Positions 17,958 to 26,291 are shown, counted from the stretch's first letter. The stretch: 64,000 bases of DNA from Chryseobacterium sp. G0186 (GCF_003815675.1 NZ_CP033918.1:1798001-1862000); one strand, 5' to 3'. Notes: generated by a model not told the origin, from the letters alone. Program-made: numbers and translations.

Positions 17958-18175
17958 GTTGTTAAATGTAAATGCTAAGACAAGCATTATATTATTTCTT
18001 CTTTTGCAGTTTTCATTTTACGCAAAGGTTATTTTCAAGCATTCATATTTTTAAGGAAGCAAAGCAGGAATCAACTTCATTGATCCTTTCTAAGCGAGTG
18101 CATAGACATTCACCTCATCATCAATTTCTTCCCTTTATTAAATTTCTTATCAATAACACTATCGTTTTCCGCTCT

Positions 18176-18898
18176 TTATTTTTTGCTATTTAACAGGATC
18201 AGATCGTTTGAAAGATTATGGTCTCCAGAAGATTCATTTTCAGAAAATCTTTCTCTGTCTTCGAATCTATATTCTTTGCCTTTATTATCCGTAAGGCTTA
18301 TCTGTATTGCATTCTTTTCGCGGATGGCTTTAAATGTATGAACATTGGACCAGGTTTCTGCTGGCGGCGTCATATTGAGGATAACATCCTTTACATATTG
18401 GAGTTTATTATCAGTAAATTCATATACAAAATAGGTTGAATATTCCTCAGTAAAGCTTGGAAACAACAGGAAACCTGAAAAATCAACCCCATTATAAAGC
18501 AAATGGGAGTCTTTCTCCATTATTTCATAGGAACTGTCATAATAGAAGTTAGCATTACAAAACTGCCAGTCCTGAATGATCCTGCCGTCAACAGCATATT
18601 GGATATAGGCCCTGTCTTCAATATATCTTATCTTAAAAGCGAGATTTTTAAAGTTCAGATTAAGGCTTTGCATAGGCCCATCAGCGTAATTACTTACCTT
18701 TTTAAGGCCTTTAATCTCATTATACACCATTTTACCACTTTCTATACTTAAACCTGTTTTTACGGCATTGCTGTCTTTCTTTATAGCATTGTTATCAATT
18801 TTCTTAATAGCTTCAGTCTTTGAGGTTTCTTTTTTGCAGCCGTAAAGGACATTTATCAGGCAAGCCATACAAATTAATTGTAATAAAGTATTTTTCAT
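18176..18898 (-). CDS. Lipoprotein of unknown function
   Basis: A 240-residue protein with a lipoprotein signal ending LYGC (C21), so the mature form is anchored to the envelope. A lysine-, asparagine- and serine-rich linker follows (22-60), then a compact beta-rich domain with many aromatic residues. No family was recognised. It lies between the two tRNA-Phe genes on the opposite strand. It is therefore outside the integrated element, within the segment enclosed by the tRNA duplication. Confidence 0.75.
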   Translation of the reverse strand: MKNTLLQLICMACLINVLYGCKKETSKTEAIKKIDNNAIKKDSNAVKTGLSIESGKMVYNEIKGLKKVSNYADGPMQSLNLNFKNLAFKIRYIEDRAYIQYAVDGRIIQDWQFCNANFYYDSSYEIMEKDSHLLYNGVDFSGFLLFPSFTEEYSTYFVYEFTDNKLQYVKDVILNMTPPAETWSNVHTFKAIREKNAIQISLTDNKGKEYRFEDRERFSENESSGDHNLSNDLILLNSKK

Positions 18899-19222
18899 TT
18901 TATTTATTCTTCATGGTGGTATTTCCTCCAATCAAGGATTGTTACTGTTCTTGAGCCACAGATAAATATAAAAGTATTTATGGTATGGAATAATATTTTA
19001 GGGGTAAATATGAAAAAGTGTAGTATTTCTACGATTAATACCATCTTAACAAAAGGCTTTCTGATCTCAAACTATAGAAAAGATCTACAATACAGCGAAG
19101 CATTGACTGCTAAGAAGAAAAATTACAAAAAAATTAATGAAAGTAAATCACTAATAAACAATCAATTGACATTAAACATCGGCTATAACAGTATATTTTT
19201 TCAAAAAAAATCATATAAAAAC
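18899..19222. other. Gene-free stretch before tRNA-Phe copy 2
   Basis: About 320 bp of AT-rich DNA. A 94-codon open frame crosses it but runs into the tRNA promoter and has no coding character, so I treat the region as non-coding. It presumably contains the promoter of the lipoprotein gene at 18898 on the minus strand. Confidence 0.5.
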
Positions 19223-19253
19223 TTGCATGATGTTATAAAAAGCTATACTTTTG
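19223..19253 (+). promoter_or_regulatory. Promoter of the second tRNA-Phe
   Basis: A TTG at 19223-19225, 20-bp spacer and TACTTTTG at 19246-19253. The -7 box marks the first base of the block shared with the first tRNA-Phe locus. Confidence 0.75.
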
Positions 19254-19295
19254 CATCACTTTAAAACAACGAAGTAAGTCAAACAAAAATATAAT

Positions 19296-19368
19296 GGTTT
19301 CTTAGCTCAGTTGGTAGAGCAATGGATTGAAAATCCATGTGTCCCTGGTTCGATTCCTGGAGAAACCA
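19296..19368 (+). tRNA. tRNA-Phe (GAA), copy 2, attachment-site gene
   Basis: Identical in all 73 bases to copy 1. Its 3' end is the left attachment site of the integrative element: identity with the copy 1 locus runs on to 19372 and then breaks into element sequence. The tRNA is restored intact by the element, as is usual for tRNA-targeting integrases. Confidence 0.96.
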
Positions 19369-19372
19369 CTTT
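19357..19372 (+). repeat. Left attachment site (attL core)
   Basis: CTGGAGAAACCACTTT, covering the T-stem 3' strand and acceptor 3' strand of tRNA-Phe copy 2 plus four bases. It is repeated exactly at 30613-30628. Confidence 0.85.
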
Positions 19373-19380
19373 TTAACCAA

Positions 19381-19430
19381 AGAGAATTTTGTAAAACACT
19401 TGAAATCAAGCAATTACAAATTCTCTTTTT
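19381..19430 (+). terminator. Element-borne terminator after tRNA-Phe copy 2
   Basis: A long hairpin: outer arms AGAGAATTTTGTAA and TTACAAATTCTCT, inner arms CTTGA and TCAAG, followed by TTTTTTCTTTTT. It begins 13 bases after the tRNA. The native terminator was displaced to 30631 by the insertion, so the element supplies a substitute. Confidence 0.75.
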
Positions 19431-19435
19431 TCTTT

Positions 19436-19458
19436 TTGTATCCGAAATTGTATCCAAA
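19436..19458 (+). promoter_or_regulatory. Left-end TTGTATC pair, candidate integrase arm site
   Basis: Two TTGTATCC octamers start at 19436 and 19448, 12 bp apart. A matching 23-bp segment (21 of 23 bases) lies at 30475-30497 near the right end in the same orientation. Paired short repeats at both element ends are the expected form of arm-type sites for a tyrosine recombinase. Confidence 0.5.
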
Positions 19459-19479
19459 CTTTCAAAAAACGCTTTTTTT

Positions 19480-19514
19480 AATCTGTTTTAATCTAGTTGA
19501 ATCTATCTGAATAC
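19480..19514 (+). repeat. AATCT repeats in 10-bp phase
   Basis: AATCT occurs at 19480, 19490 and 19500 with a degenerate fourth copy AATAC at 19510. The exact 10-bp period puts the repeats on one face of the helix. This suggests a cooperative binding site, possibly for the element's excisionase-like HTH protein. Confidence 0.45.
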
Positions 19515-19542
19515 AAAACCGTTTTAGGGTAACACAAATATA

Positions 19543-20073
19543 CTAAGATTTAAAATAATGTCCGTTACTCTCAAAGTAATCATACATAATGTTTCTTGCT
19601 GTACTTTCCCAATCGATTACAACAAAGCTAGGCAGATTGAACGGTATATCATTTTCATATAAATATTCCACGAACTCAATATCGTTTGCATATTCACCGT
19701 AATAGAAGTTGTTCACGTACTCATAGGCAGTTTGAAAATCAACACCCATAAAGTTATCCAAAACCGCTTCAAATACTTCGGATTCATATTCCGAATCATT
19801 TATTTGCTCGGCAATGTTGTAAATTTCGGGAGATAAAAAACTTTCTCCTATCAATCCAAATTTCTCAAAGAGTTCGCAACCCTCATAATCTTGTAGCATG
19901 AATTCAGGCTCAGATTCATCAGAATGCAGTTCATACATTACCTGTTGCAATTCTTCAAAATCAGAATAATCTGAAAGATTCAGCCATTTACCAAATAATG
20001 AGCAGTTGTTGTACTTAGCGTACGTTGAAACATAGATACTAGCAGTATCAAGACAATTTCGTAAATTTGTCAT
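19543..20073 (-). CDS. ardA: Antirestriction protein ArdA
   Basis: A 176-residue acidic protein. It opens with the ArdA pattern IYVSTYAKYNNCSLFGKWL (about residues 13-31) and continues with repeated acidic stretches such as the YEGCELFEKFG segment and DDFxxxY-like helices, as expected of a DNA-mimic that blocks type I restriction enzymes. Length is typical of the family. It lies at the left end of the integrative element, reading outward toward attL, where it would protect the element on entry to a new host. Strong excess of D and E over K and R agrees with DNA mimicry. A hairpin lies in its leader (20111-20139). Confidence 0.85.
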   Translation of the reverse strand: MTNLRNCLDTASIYVSTYAKYNNCSLFGKWLNLSDYSDFEELQQVMYELHSDESEPEFMLQDYEGCELFEKFGLIGESFLSPEIYNIAEQINDSEYESEVFEAVLDNFMGVDFQTAYEYVNNFYYGEYANDIEFVEYLYENDIPFNLPSFVVIDWESTARNIMYDYFESNGHYFKS

Positions 20074-20110
20074 GTCGATAAGTTTTAGGTATGTTAAAAT
20101 TTATTGATAC

Positions 20111-20147
20111 GCCTAGCAAGTACGCCAATACTTCTAGGCATTTTTTT
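20111..20147 (+). terminator. Hairpin upstream of ardA, terminator-shaped on the plus strand
   Basis: GCCTAG and AAGTA pair with TACTT and CTAGGC (one bulged C) at 20111-20139, followed by seven T residues. On the plus strand this is a complete intrinsic terminator facing away from ardA. On the minus strand it lies in the ardA leader, 38 bp before the ATG. Confidence 0.5.
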
Positions 20148-20747
20148 GTAGAAAGTTGCTTATAAAAGCAGTATAAATATACAACAAAAAGCCCATAAAT
20201 ACAAGTGTTTCAAGCACTTTTTACTCAAAAAATCAATACTTTTTCAGGGTAGTTAAAAACTTTTTAACCACTCGAAGCGAAACAAAACAACAAACAGCCG
20301 TCAAAAACCTAAAAATCGTTGGTAGGGACGGTTGGAAAAAAACGTATCGACCTATATCCACTCTTTGTATAGTAGGTCGGGTCAGGATGCCTATATGAAA
20401 ATTTTGAGATTTGATATAGGGGGACATTTTTATAGTGAAAATTTGATACGGTGGGGTAAATAGGTCGGTATATATAATGTTGTCTTACAGTAACCCCACA
20501 ATTAAGACAGACAATAATACTTATAACAGTCATTGAGCATACCTTTGTTTGGGGAAACAATTTTACATTTTGGTGTAAATAGTCAGACAAAGTATTGACA
20601 AAATCGCACCTATTTTAAGCCAAGGATTTTTTACTCTCTAAAAAACATAGAGATTACTTACCACACCTAAAACCTAGATAAAATCTTTAATTCTGAAAAA
20701 AAATTCACAGGTTTTTGAAGCGAGGTCGAAAGATTCGTAAAATTTCA
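20148..20747. other. Gene-free, hairpin-rich part of the element
   Basis: About 600 bp without a credible gene. Open frames on the minus strand here are unsupported. It has several small inverted repeats, for example GACCTA ... TAGGTC around 20348-20379 and GTTAAAAA ... TTTTTAAC near 20253-20269. The ardA promoter must lie here. Oriented small repeats in a transfer-gene-free element could mark an origin, but I have no specific evidence. Confidence 0.4.
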
Positions 20748-20755
20748 TACTTTTG
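20748..20755 (+). promoter_or_regulatory. -7 promoter box before the structured leader
   Basis: TACTTTTG, a perfect match to the Bacteroidetes -7 consensus and identical to the tRNA-Phe -7 box. No TTG is found at the usual distance upstream. Transcription would begin near 20761, about 45 bases before the hairpin at 20804. Confidence 0.5.
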
Positions 20756-20803
20756 TAGCTAGAATTTTATCGAAAAAATATAAGCGTTAGCTTTTTATTC
20801 TGT

Positions 20804-20926
20804 TAAAAGAAAATCTACCAAACTTTCAATTAACAACACAGAGTAAAACAGTTGATGCCTCCACACCTATGGCGTGGCAGGCTGATTCTGGTTTGTGTTG
20901 TTAGGCTTTGGTAGAGCCTTCTTTTA
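20804..20926 (+). ncRNA. Long four-stem structured RNA or leader
   Basis: Four nested stems in register: TAAAAGAA (20804-20811) with TTCTTTTA (20919-20926); CTACCAAA (20815-20822) with TTTGGTAG (20907-20914); AACAACACA (20832-20840) with TGTGTTGTT (20894-20902); apical GCCT+CCAC (20857-20864) with GTGG+AGGC (20874-20882, one bulged C). All pairs are Watson-Crick. A competing hairpin AGGCT...AGCCT (20903-20919) would break the second stem, which suggests a possible switch. The element lies between a -7 box and the first of three exported-protein genes, so it is either a 5' leader or an independent small RNA. I do not recognise a known RNA family. Confidence 0.6.
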
Positions 20927-20985
20927 GCAAATCGAGAGTTTTAGTCTCCACGCTTTCTGCATTAATAACCTTTCACTTTAGGGAC

Positions 20986-21006
20986 TGAGTGATACAACAG
21001 CACTCA
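20986..21006 (+). promoter_or_regulatory. Small hairpin just before the lipoprotein start codon
   Basis: TGAGTG (20986-20991) pairs with CACTCA (21001-21006), ending three bases before the ATG at 21010. It could limit ribosome access or mark the end of the structured leader. Confidence 0.35.
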
Positions 21007-21009
21007 ATT

Positions 21010-21465
21010 ATGAAAAAGATTCTGCTATCTGCACTGCTATTATCTACAGCACTATCCGTTTTGTCTTGTGAAAAATCCAAACCTACTAGAGAACCCGACC
21101 CATACATTGATTCTATACAGGCACGTATGAAAGCCAATGAAAAGATTCAGTTTGAAGAGATTGACCGCAAACTTGAAGCACACGCCAAAGCTCAAAAGCG
21201 ATATGTGTTTGTTCGGTTACTTGTTGAGGAAGATTATGGAATGGATACAAGACGAGCCAACTTTGTCTCAGGAATCCAAGACATAACCCAAGATTTGAGC
21301 GAAGATGAAAAAGCACAATTGGAAGACCTGATAATCTCAAACTACCTAAGCTCATCATCTGCACAAATCCGTAATGGCAGGGTTACAAAAAAAGAAACTT
21401 TTGTACTGAACACTTATGCGGAAGCTAGTGCAAAAAGAAACAGTTTTTTAATCATTGACAAGTAA
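21010..21465 (+). CDS. Small lipoprotein of the integrative element
   Basis: A 151-residue protein with an N-terminal lipoprotein signal ending VLSC (C20). A charged helical body follows (about 35-130) rich in E, K, A and R with heptad-like spacing, suggesting a coiled coil. A GTG seven codons upstream is open, but the ATG at 21010 starts the signal peptide directly, so I use it. No family is recognised. It is the first of three exported-protein genes in series behind the structured leader, with 9 bp to the next. A role in anchoring or delivering the RHS protein is conceivable but unproven. Confidence 0.75.
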   Translation: MKKILLSALLLSTALSVLSCEKSKPTREPDPYIDSIQARMKANEKIQFEEIDRKLEAHAKAQKRYVFVRLLVEEDYGMDTRRANFVSGIQDITQDLSEDEKAQLEDLIISNYLSSSSAQIRNGRVTKKETFVLNTYAEASAKRNSFLIIDK

Positions 21466-21474
21466 CAGGATAAT

Positions 21475-21837
21475 ATGAAAAAGATTTTACTAATACTAGC
21501 GGTAGGACTGACAATGCACAGTTTATCTGCGCAGACAAAAACATTCAGCTACAATATGGTTCAGATTGTCAAAAACATGAATGTAACTGAACTCGCCACA
21601 CGAAAAACAAAGATTGTAGTAAACAAAACTAAAAACACAATCAGCATAATAGATTCTGAGTTTCCCACTCCCTATGTTTTCAAGATTGATAGCTATTGTG
21701 ATATTACCACACCGTCTATCAATTGTATGATACGGGACACACAAAACAAACTCAACTTTTTTTCCTATAACAAAAACAGATTAGAGATTATGGATATTGC
21801 AGGAGACGGAACAAGATATATTAACATAAAACCATAA
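21475..21837 (+). CDS. Small secreted protein of unknown function
   Basis: A 120-residue protein with a Sec signal peptide cleaved after LSAQ (about residue 20). The ~100-residue mature part is beta-rich with two cysteines close together (YCDITTPSINC), which could form a disulfide in the periplasm. It starts 9 bp after the preceding lipoprotein gene and stops 4 bp before the next, so it is in the same operon. No known domain was recognised. Confidence 0.75.
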   Translation: MKKILLILAVGLTMHSLSAQTKTFSYNMVQIVKNMNVTELATRKTKIVVNKTKNTISIIDSEFPTPYVFKIDSYCDITTPSINCMIRDTQNKLNFFSYNKNRLEIMDIAGDGTRYINIKP

Positions 21838-21841
21838 CATT

Positions 21842-22285
21842 ATGAAAAAACTTTCTTTCAAAGCTACATTAGTAGCATTATCGCTAACATTAGCAACCGT
21901 AAACTGTTCTAGCAGTAATGATGATAACAACACACAACAAACCAACCCTGCAACAACTCAATATTTTCATCCGCCAACATGGATTCAAGGCACTTGGGGC
22001 GTTACCAATGGGACAACCTCAAACAAACTGTACAAGTTTACGGCAGATGATTTTATACTACTCGTAACAGGTGTGAGTGAACAGAGCATGACGGGAACAA
22101 TCAAATCAAGTCCTAACGGTGGAAGTGTTGACGAGACAGCTAACAACAGTACACAGTATAATTTTACAGTTAAATACAACATCACAACCACAACACAAAG
22201 TTTTGAATTTAGAAAAGTATCAGCAACGCAGATTCAGTGGAAAGATAACAGTAACGGAACTTGGTTTGATTTGGTAAAAATGTAG
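21842..22285 (+). CDS. Small lipoprotein, possibly lipocalin-like
   Basis: A 147-residue protein with a lipoprotein signal ending in C22, a serine/asparagine/threonine-rich linker (23-40), then a ~100-residue beta domain that begins WIQGTWG and ends QWKDNSNGTWFDLVK. A GxW near the start and repeated strands resemble small lipocalin-like lipoproteins, but this is only a shape argument. It is the third exported product of the cluster and is followed by a terminator, which separates it from the RHS gene. Confidence 0.72.
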   Translation: MKKLSFKATLVALSLTLATVNCSSSNDDNNTQQTNPATTQYFHPPTWIQGTWGVTNGTTSNKLYKFTADDFILLVTGVSEQSMTGTIKSSPNGGSVDETANNSTQYNFTVKYNITTTTQSFEFRKVSATQIQWKDNSNGTWFDLVKM

Positions 22286-22295
22286 TAAAAAACAG

Positions 22296-22328
22296 AGCCT
22301 TGACCTTATGGGTTGGGGCTTACTTTTT
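22296..22328 (+). terminator. Terminator after the exported-protein cluster
   Basis: A 10-bp stem, AGCCTTGACC with GGTTGGGGCT (three G-U pairs), a five-base loop, then TACTTTTT. It begins 11 bp after the stop at 22285. Confidence 0.6.
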
Positions 22329-22589
22329 ACACCTGCAAATATCGATGAACAGAGGGGCTAACAAAGAATCTGCAAGATAGTACCAATACATACTATTCTA
22401 AACTTTCTAATCGGGGAAATTTGGAGAAAAAAGATACGTCAAGTTTTGTCGCCCCGCAGATATAGATTTGTAAAAAAGAAAGATATTAATTCAAAATATA
22501 GGGAAAATACCTATACCGTGAATCAATGATTTTTTCTAAATTGTCGCCCAAATAAAAAATTAATATGTAAAAAAAAATCGCAAGTAATT
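22329..22589. promoter_or_regulatory. Upstream region of the RHS gene
   Basis: A perfect -7 box TAGATTTG at 22463-22470 has a TTG 14 bp upstream (22446-22448), a little close. The 9-mer TTGTCGCCC occurs twice in the same direction (22446-22454 and 22541-22549, 95 bp apart), once over the -33 position and once 41 bp before the ATG. It may be an operator. The leader would be about 115 bases. Confidence 0.45.
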
Positions 22590-25500
22590 ATGAAAAAAAA
22601 TCTATTACGAATCTTATTCGCATTCACAGGAATGCTGATAAGTTTATGTACTTATGCACAAACACCCACTTCCAATGAAAACTACGTACAGGTTACAAAA
22701 TGTCTTGATGCAGATTGTGTTAAGAAAGCCGTAACAGTACAGTATTTTGACGGATTAGGAAGACCTAAACAGGTTGTTGATGTAAAGGCTTCACCTACGG
22801 GAAAAGATGTTGTTACCCACATCGAATATGACGGATTCGGCAGACAGGTAAAAGATTTCTTACCTGTACCACAGTCAAACACACTCAACGGAAATATTGT
22901 ACCCAATCCGCTAGGAAATGCTTCGTCAGTCTATGGAGCAGAAAAGATTTATTCAGAAAAGCAGTTAGAAAACTCACCATTAGACAGGTTACAGCAACTC
23001 ACGCAGGTTGGTAACGATTGGAGCAACAAACCTGTAAAAATGAATTATGATGCTAACTCGGATAATGAAGTGAGGCGTTATGAAACTACTACCGATTATA
23101 TTGAGGGTAGAACATTATCAGTTCTAAAAGTCACCAACAGTCCCAACTCCCTGAACGGCTACTATAAAAAAGCACAGCTTTACAAAACAACTACCACTGA
23201 CGAAGACGGAAACAAAAACATTGAGTTCAAAAACGGCAGAGGGCAGGTAATTTTAGTAAGAAAAGTATTGAGTGATATAGAAAATGCAGATACTTACTAT
23301 ATCTACAACGAATACAATCAGTTAGCATTTCTTATCCCTCCAAAGGCTTCCGAAGCAATGAAAAATTTAGCTTCAGGAACTCAAATACCTGACAATATTT
23401 TGAATGACTTATGCTATCAGTACCGCTATGATGGCAGGGATAACCTTGTAGAACGAAAATTCCCAACCAAAGGATGGGATTATATGGTATATGACAAGGC
23501 AGACAGATTAATAGCCTCTCAGGATGCTAATTTGAATGCGCAAAATAAGTGGCTTGTTGTCAAATACGAAATGTTTGGACGTGTGGTTTACACAGGCTTA
23601 ATTACAGCAGGAAGCAGACAAAGTTTACAGAATCAGGTCAGCAATATTGTTGTCAAAGAAACAAAGGATGCAGTAGGCTTTGTTAAAAGCGGAATAACAG
23701 TGAATTACACCAATTCATTTTTAAGTTCAGCATTGGAAAGTGTTTTAACCATTAACTATTATGATACCTACCCGCATGAAGCACCGCCAATTCCAACAAC
23801 TATTTTAGGGCAGTACACATTACCACAAACAACGGATGCCAACAATCACGCTTCAACCAACAGTTTGCCGACAGCCACTTATGTAAAAAATATTGAAGAC
23901 AATAATTGGACAAAAACATTTACCTACTATGACAGCATGGGAAGGGCAATTGCTACAAAGTCCACAAACTATTTAGGTGGATATACCAATATTGAGACAG
24001 AACTTGATTTTACAGGAAATCCTTTGAGGACTTACACATACCATGCAAGAAAAGCAGATGAAGCAGGAGTTACAGTCAAGGAAAGATTTGTTTATGACGA
24101 GGGGAACAGACTAAAACAACATTATCATCAGGTAGATAGCAATCCCGAAGAATTGTTGGCAGATAACAATTATAATGAACTTTCACAGCTAACTAATAAG
24201 AAAATTGGTAGCAATCTGCAAAGTATTGATTATGCCTACAATATCAGAGGATGGTTGACCGATGTTAACAAAAATCAAATGACCGCACCTGATTTAGGCG
24301 GTAAATTGTTTTCATACAAAATCAAGTACACGAGCAGAGACGGAATAGAAAATCCCGACCCGACACAATTTGCAGGTAAAAATGTACTTCCGAGATACAA
24401 TGGAAATATTGCAGAGGTGGATTGGAGAGCAATTGAAGCGTTAGGTGCAAATCCGTCTATAACACCAAAAAGATACGGATATGCTTATGATAAATTAAAC
24501 AGGCTAACAGCAGGATATTATCAGAATCCGAATAATCCGTACAGCAAAGAAAACACGGAATCTTTGGCGTATGATTTAAACGGAAACGTCATAAACCTTT
24601 ACAGAACCTCATTTATGGAATACGGAAGCAATACCGCTACCGTAATTGATAATCTTGCTTATGATTATATTGGAAATCAGGCAATCAGAATCAAAGATAA
24701 TAGCGGTAACAGTACAGGATATGAGGGTACAACAGGTTTTCCGATTGAATATGATGCGAACGGAAATATGAAAAATATGATGGATAAGCAGATTACAGGT
24801 ATCAGCTACAACCATTTGAATCTACCGAGCGCAGTAAATATTGGTTTTGACCAAATTACTACACAGATTAAAACAAAATACCGTGCTGACGGAGTAAAAT
24901 TAAGAAAAGAGAATGTTAAAAATTCTATTGGTTTTGCAGGAACAGATACCACTGTACAGACAACTGATTATTTAGATGGATTCCAATATTTCAAATCTAC
25001 ATCAAGCAGTACAGGAGGCAGTGGTGGAAGCTCAGAGCTTTTAATGATGTCAAAACGTGCATTCGAGCCACAGGCATTTACACCTATCGGAATTATTGAG
25101 CCAACGATTGACCCGCCTTTTGGAGGAGGTGGAATTATTGCTAATTTAAAAACTCCCGACTTACAGTTTTTCCCCACATCGGAAGGATTTTATGATTATA
25201 CCAAAAATCAATATATTTACAGTTACAGAGACCATTTAGGCAATGTAAGAGTAAGTTTCGCAAGAAACAGCGCAGGAGTTCTTGAAATAGTAGACAGCAA
25301 CGATTATTACCCATTCGGAATGAATCACCTGAAAACAGGAAACTCATTCTTTGGGCAAAGTAGCTTCAAAAATTATAAATTCTTAGGTCAGGAATTACAG
25401 GAGACAGGGTTTTATGACCTAAACGCAAGGTTTTATCTGAATGATGTACTGATTTTCGGACAGCATGACCCGTTGAGTGATAAGACTTTACAGCCTTATG

Positions 25501-26291
25501 CTTACGGCTACAATAACCCGATACGTTACGTTGACCCACAAGGAACAGAAGGCTTAGGATGGGGATTGAAAAATGGAGTGTGGAACTTTGTACAGGATAT
25601 GCAAGAGGGCGATGCTACCTATCAGCAGGGAGGTTACACAAGTTTTGCATCGGACGGCTCAACAGTTGAAAACGCAAGTATCAATGGTGGAGCGTCAGGA
25701 GCAGTTTATTTAGGCTATAACGCAAATGATGTAGCATATAGTGAGAATAATTTCACGAATTGGAATAATCTGCATGGTGGAGATTATGGAAGCCGAAACG
25801 AAGCCTATTTAGCGTGGCAGTCAAACCCGAATTACCATGTTGGGGAAAGTTATTGGGACAGAACATTTAGAACAATGGGATTTGCATTCCGTGAAGCTAA
25901 AATGGATATGGCAGACGGGCTGATGTTTGCAGGAAGTGGTGGTAGAGTTGGTCAGGCATTGGAAGCAACCGAAAAAGCAGGGGCAATGGCTAATGCAAGA
26001 GCGTTAGGTGCTGCGGGTGAAGAAGCCGTAGGAATTACGGGAGCTAAAGAGGGAGTTGTAATAAATGGAAAAATGAGATTTCCTGATAGATTAACTACCC
26101 GAACTTTAGAAGAGGTTAAGAATGTAAAATCTCAGAGTTTTACACAACAGTTAAGAGATTATCTACAATTTTCTAAAGAGACTAACCGTCAAATGATTTT
26201 ATACACCCGACCAAAAACAGAAATGACAAAACCATTGCAAAAGGCTATTCAGGAAGGAGAAATTATACATAGACACATACCTACAAAATAA
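22590..26291 (+). CDS. RHS-repeat polymorphic toxin (DUF6443 type) with Tox-REase-7-like nuclease tip
   Basis: A 1233-residue exported protein. Signal peptide at 1-23 ends TYAQ. A DUF6443-like N-terminal region begins with the VQYFDGLGRPKQVV motif, followed by YD/RHS repeats (for example YDGFGRQVKDFLP, YDSMGRAIATKS, YAYDKLNRLTAGYY). The RHS core region lies at about 870-985 (SYRDHLGNVRVSF, then NPIRYVDPQG). The variable tip from about 1130 contains GEEAVG, then FPDR with D1166 and EEVKNVK with E1175 and K1177, followed by QLRDYLQF. This is the PD-(D/E)XK pattern of Tox-REase-7 nucleases. The predicted role is contact- or release-dependent killing of relatives by DNA cleavage. The immunity gene follows after 10 bp. 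Confidence 0.92.
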   Translation: MKKNLLRILFAFTGMLISLCTYAQTPTSNENYVQVTKCLDADCVKKAVTVQYFDGLGRPKQVVDVKASPTGKDVVTHIEYDGFGRQVKDFLPVPQSNTLNGNIVPNPLGNASSVYGAEKIYSEKQLENSPLDRLQQLTQVGNDWSNKPVKMNYDANSDNEVRRYETTTDYIEGRTLSVLKVTNSPNSLNGYYKKAQLYKTTTTDEDGNKNIEFKNGRGQVILVRKVLSDIENADTYYIYNEYNQLAFLIPPKASEAMKNLASGTQIPDNILNDLCYQYRYDGRDNLVERKFPTKGWDYMVYDKADRLIASQDANLNAQNKWLVVKYEMFGRVVYTGLITAGSRQSLQNQVSNIVVKETKDAVGFVKSGITVNYTNSFLSSALESVLTINYYDTYPHEAPPIPTTILGQYTLPQTTDANNHASTNSLPTATYVKNIEDNNWTKTFTYYDSMGRAIATKSTNYLGGYTNIETELDFTGNPLRTYTYHARKADEAGVTVKERFVYDEGNRLKQHYHQVDSNPEELLADNNYNELSQLTNKKIGSNLQSIDYAYNIRGWLTDVNKNQMTAPDLGGKLFSYKIKYTSRDGIENPDPTQFAGKNVLPRYNGNIAEVDWRAIEALGANPSITPKRYGYAYDKLNRLTAGYYQNPNNPYSKENTESLAYDLNGNVINLYRTSFMEYGSNTATVIDNLAYDYIGNQAIRIKDNSGNSTGYEGTTGFPIEYDANGNMKNMMDKQITGISYNHLNLPSAVNIGFDQITTQIKTKYRADGVKLRKENVKNSIGFAGTDTTVQTTDYLDGFQYFKSTSSSTGGSGGSSELLMMSKRAFEPQAFTPIGIIEPTIDPPFGGGGIIANLKTPDLQFFPTSEGFYDYTKNQYIYSYRDHLGNVRVSFARNSAGVLEIVDSNDYYPFGMNHLKTGNSFFGQSSFKNYKFLGQELQETGFYDLNARFYLNDVLIFGQHDPLSDKTLQPYAYGYNNPIRYVDPQGTEGLGWGLKNGVWNFVQDMQEGDATYQQGGYTSFASDGSTVENASINGGASGAVYLGYNANDVAYSENNFTNWNNLHGGDYGSRNEAYLAWQSNPNYHVGESYWDRTFRTMGFAFREAKMDMADGLMFAGSGGRVGQALEATEKAGAMANARALGAAGEEAVGITGAKEGVVINGKMRFPDRLTTRTLEEVKNVKSQSFTQQLRDYLQFSKETNRQMILYTRPKTEMTKPLQKAIQEGEIIHRHIPTK

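Noticed and set aside
18980..19264. 94-codon open frame before tRNA-Phe copy 2
   Set aside because: It runs through the tRNA promoter, has a random-looking composition and no family features.
20233..20590. Minus-strand frames in the hairpin-rich element region
   Set aside because: Two overlapping frames with unusual composition and no start context; region looks non-coding.
20804..20926. Retron or group II intron RNA
   Set aside because: No reverse transcriptase is in the element, and the structure lacks the expected conserved domains.
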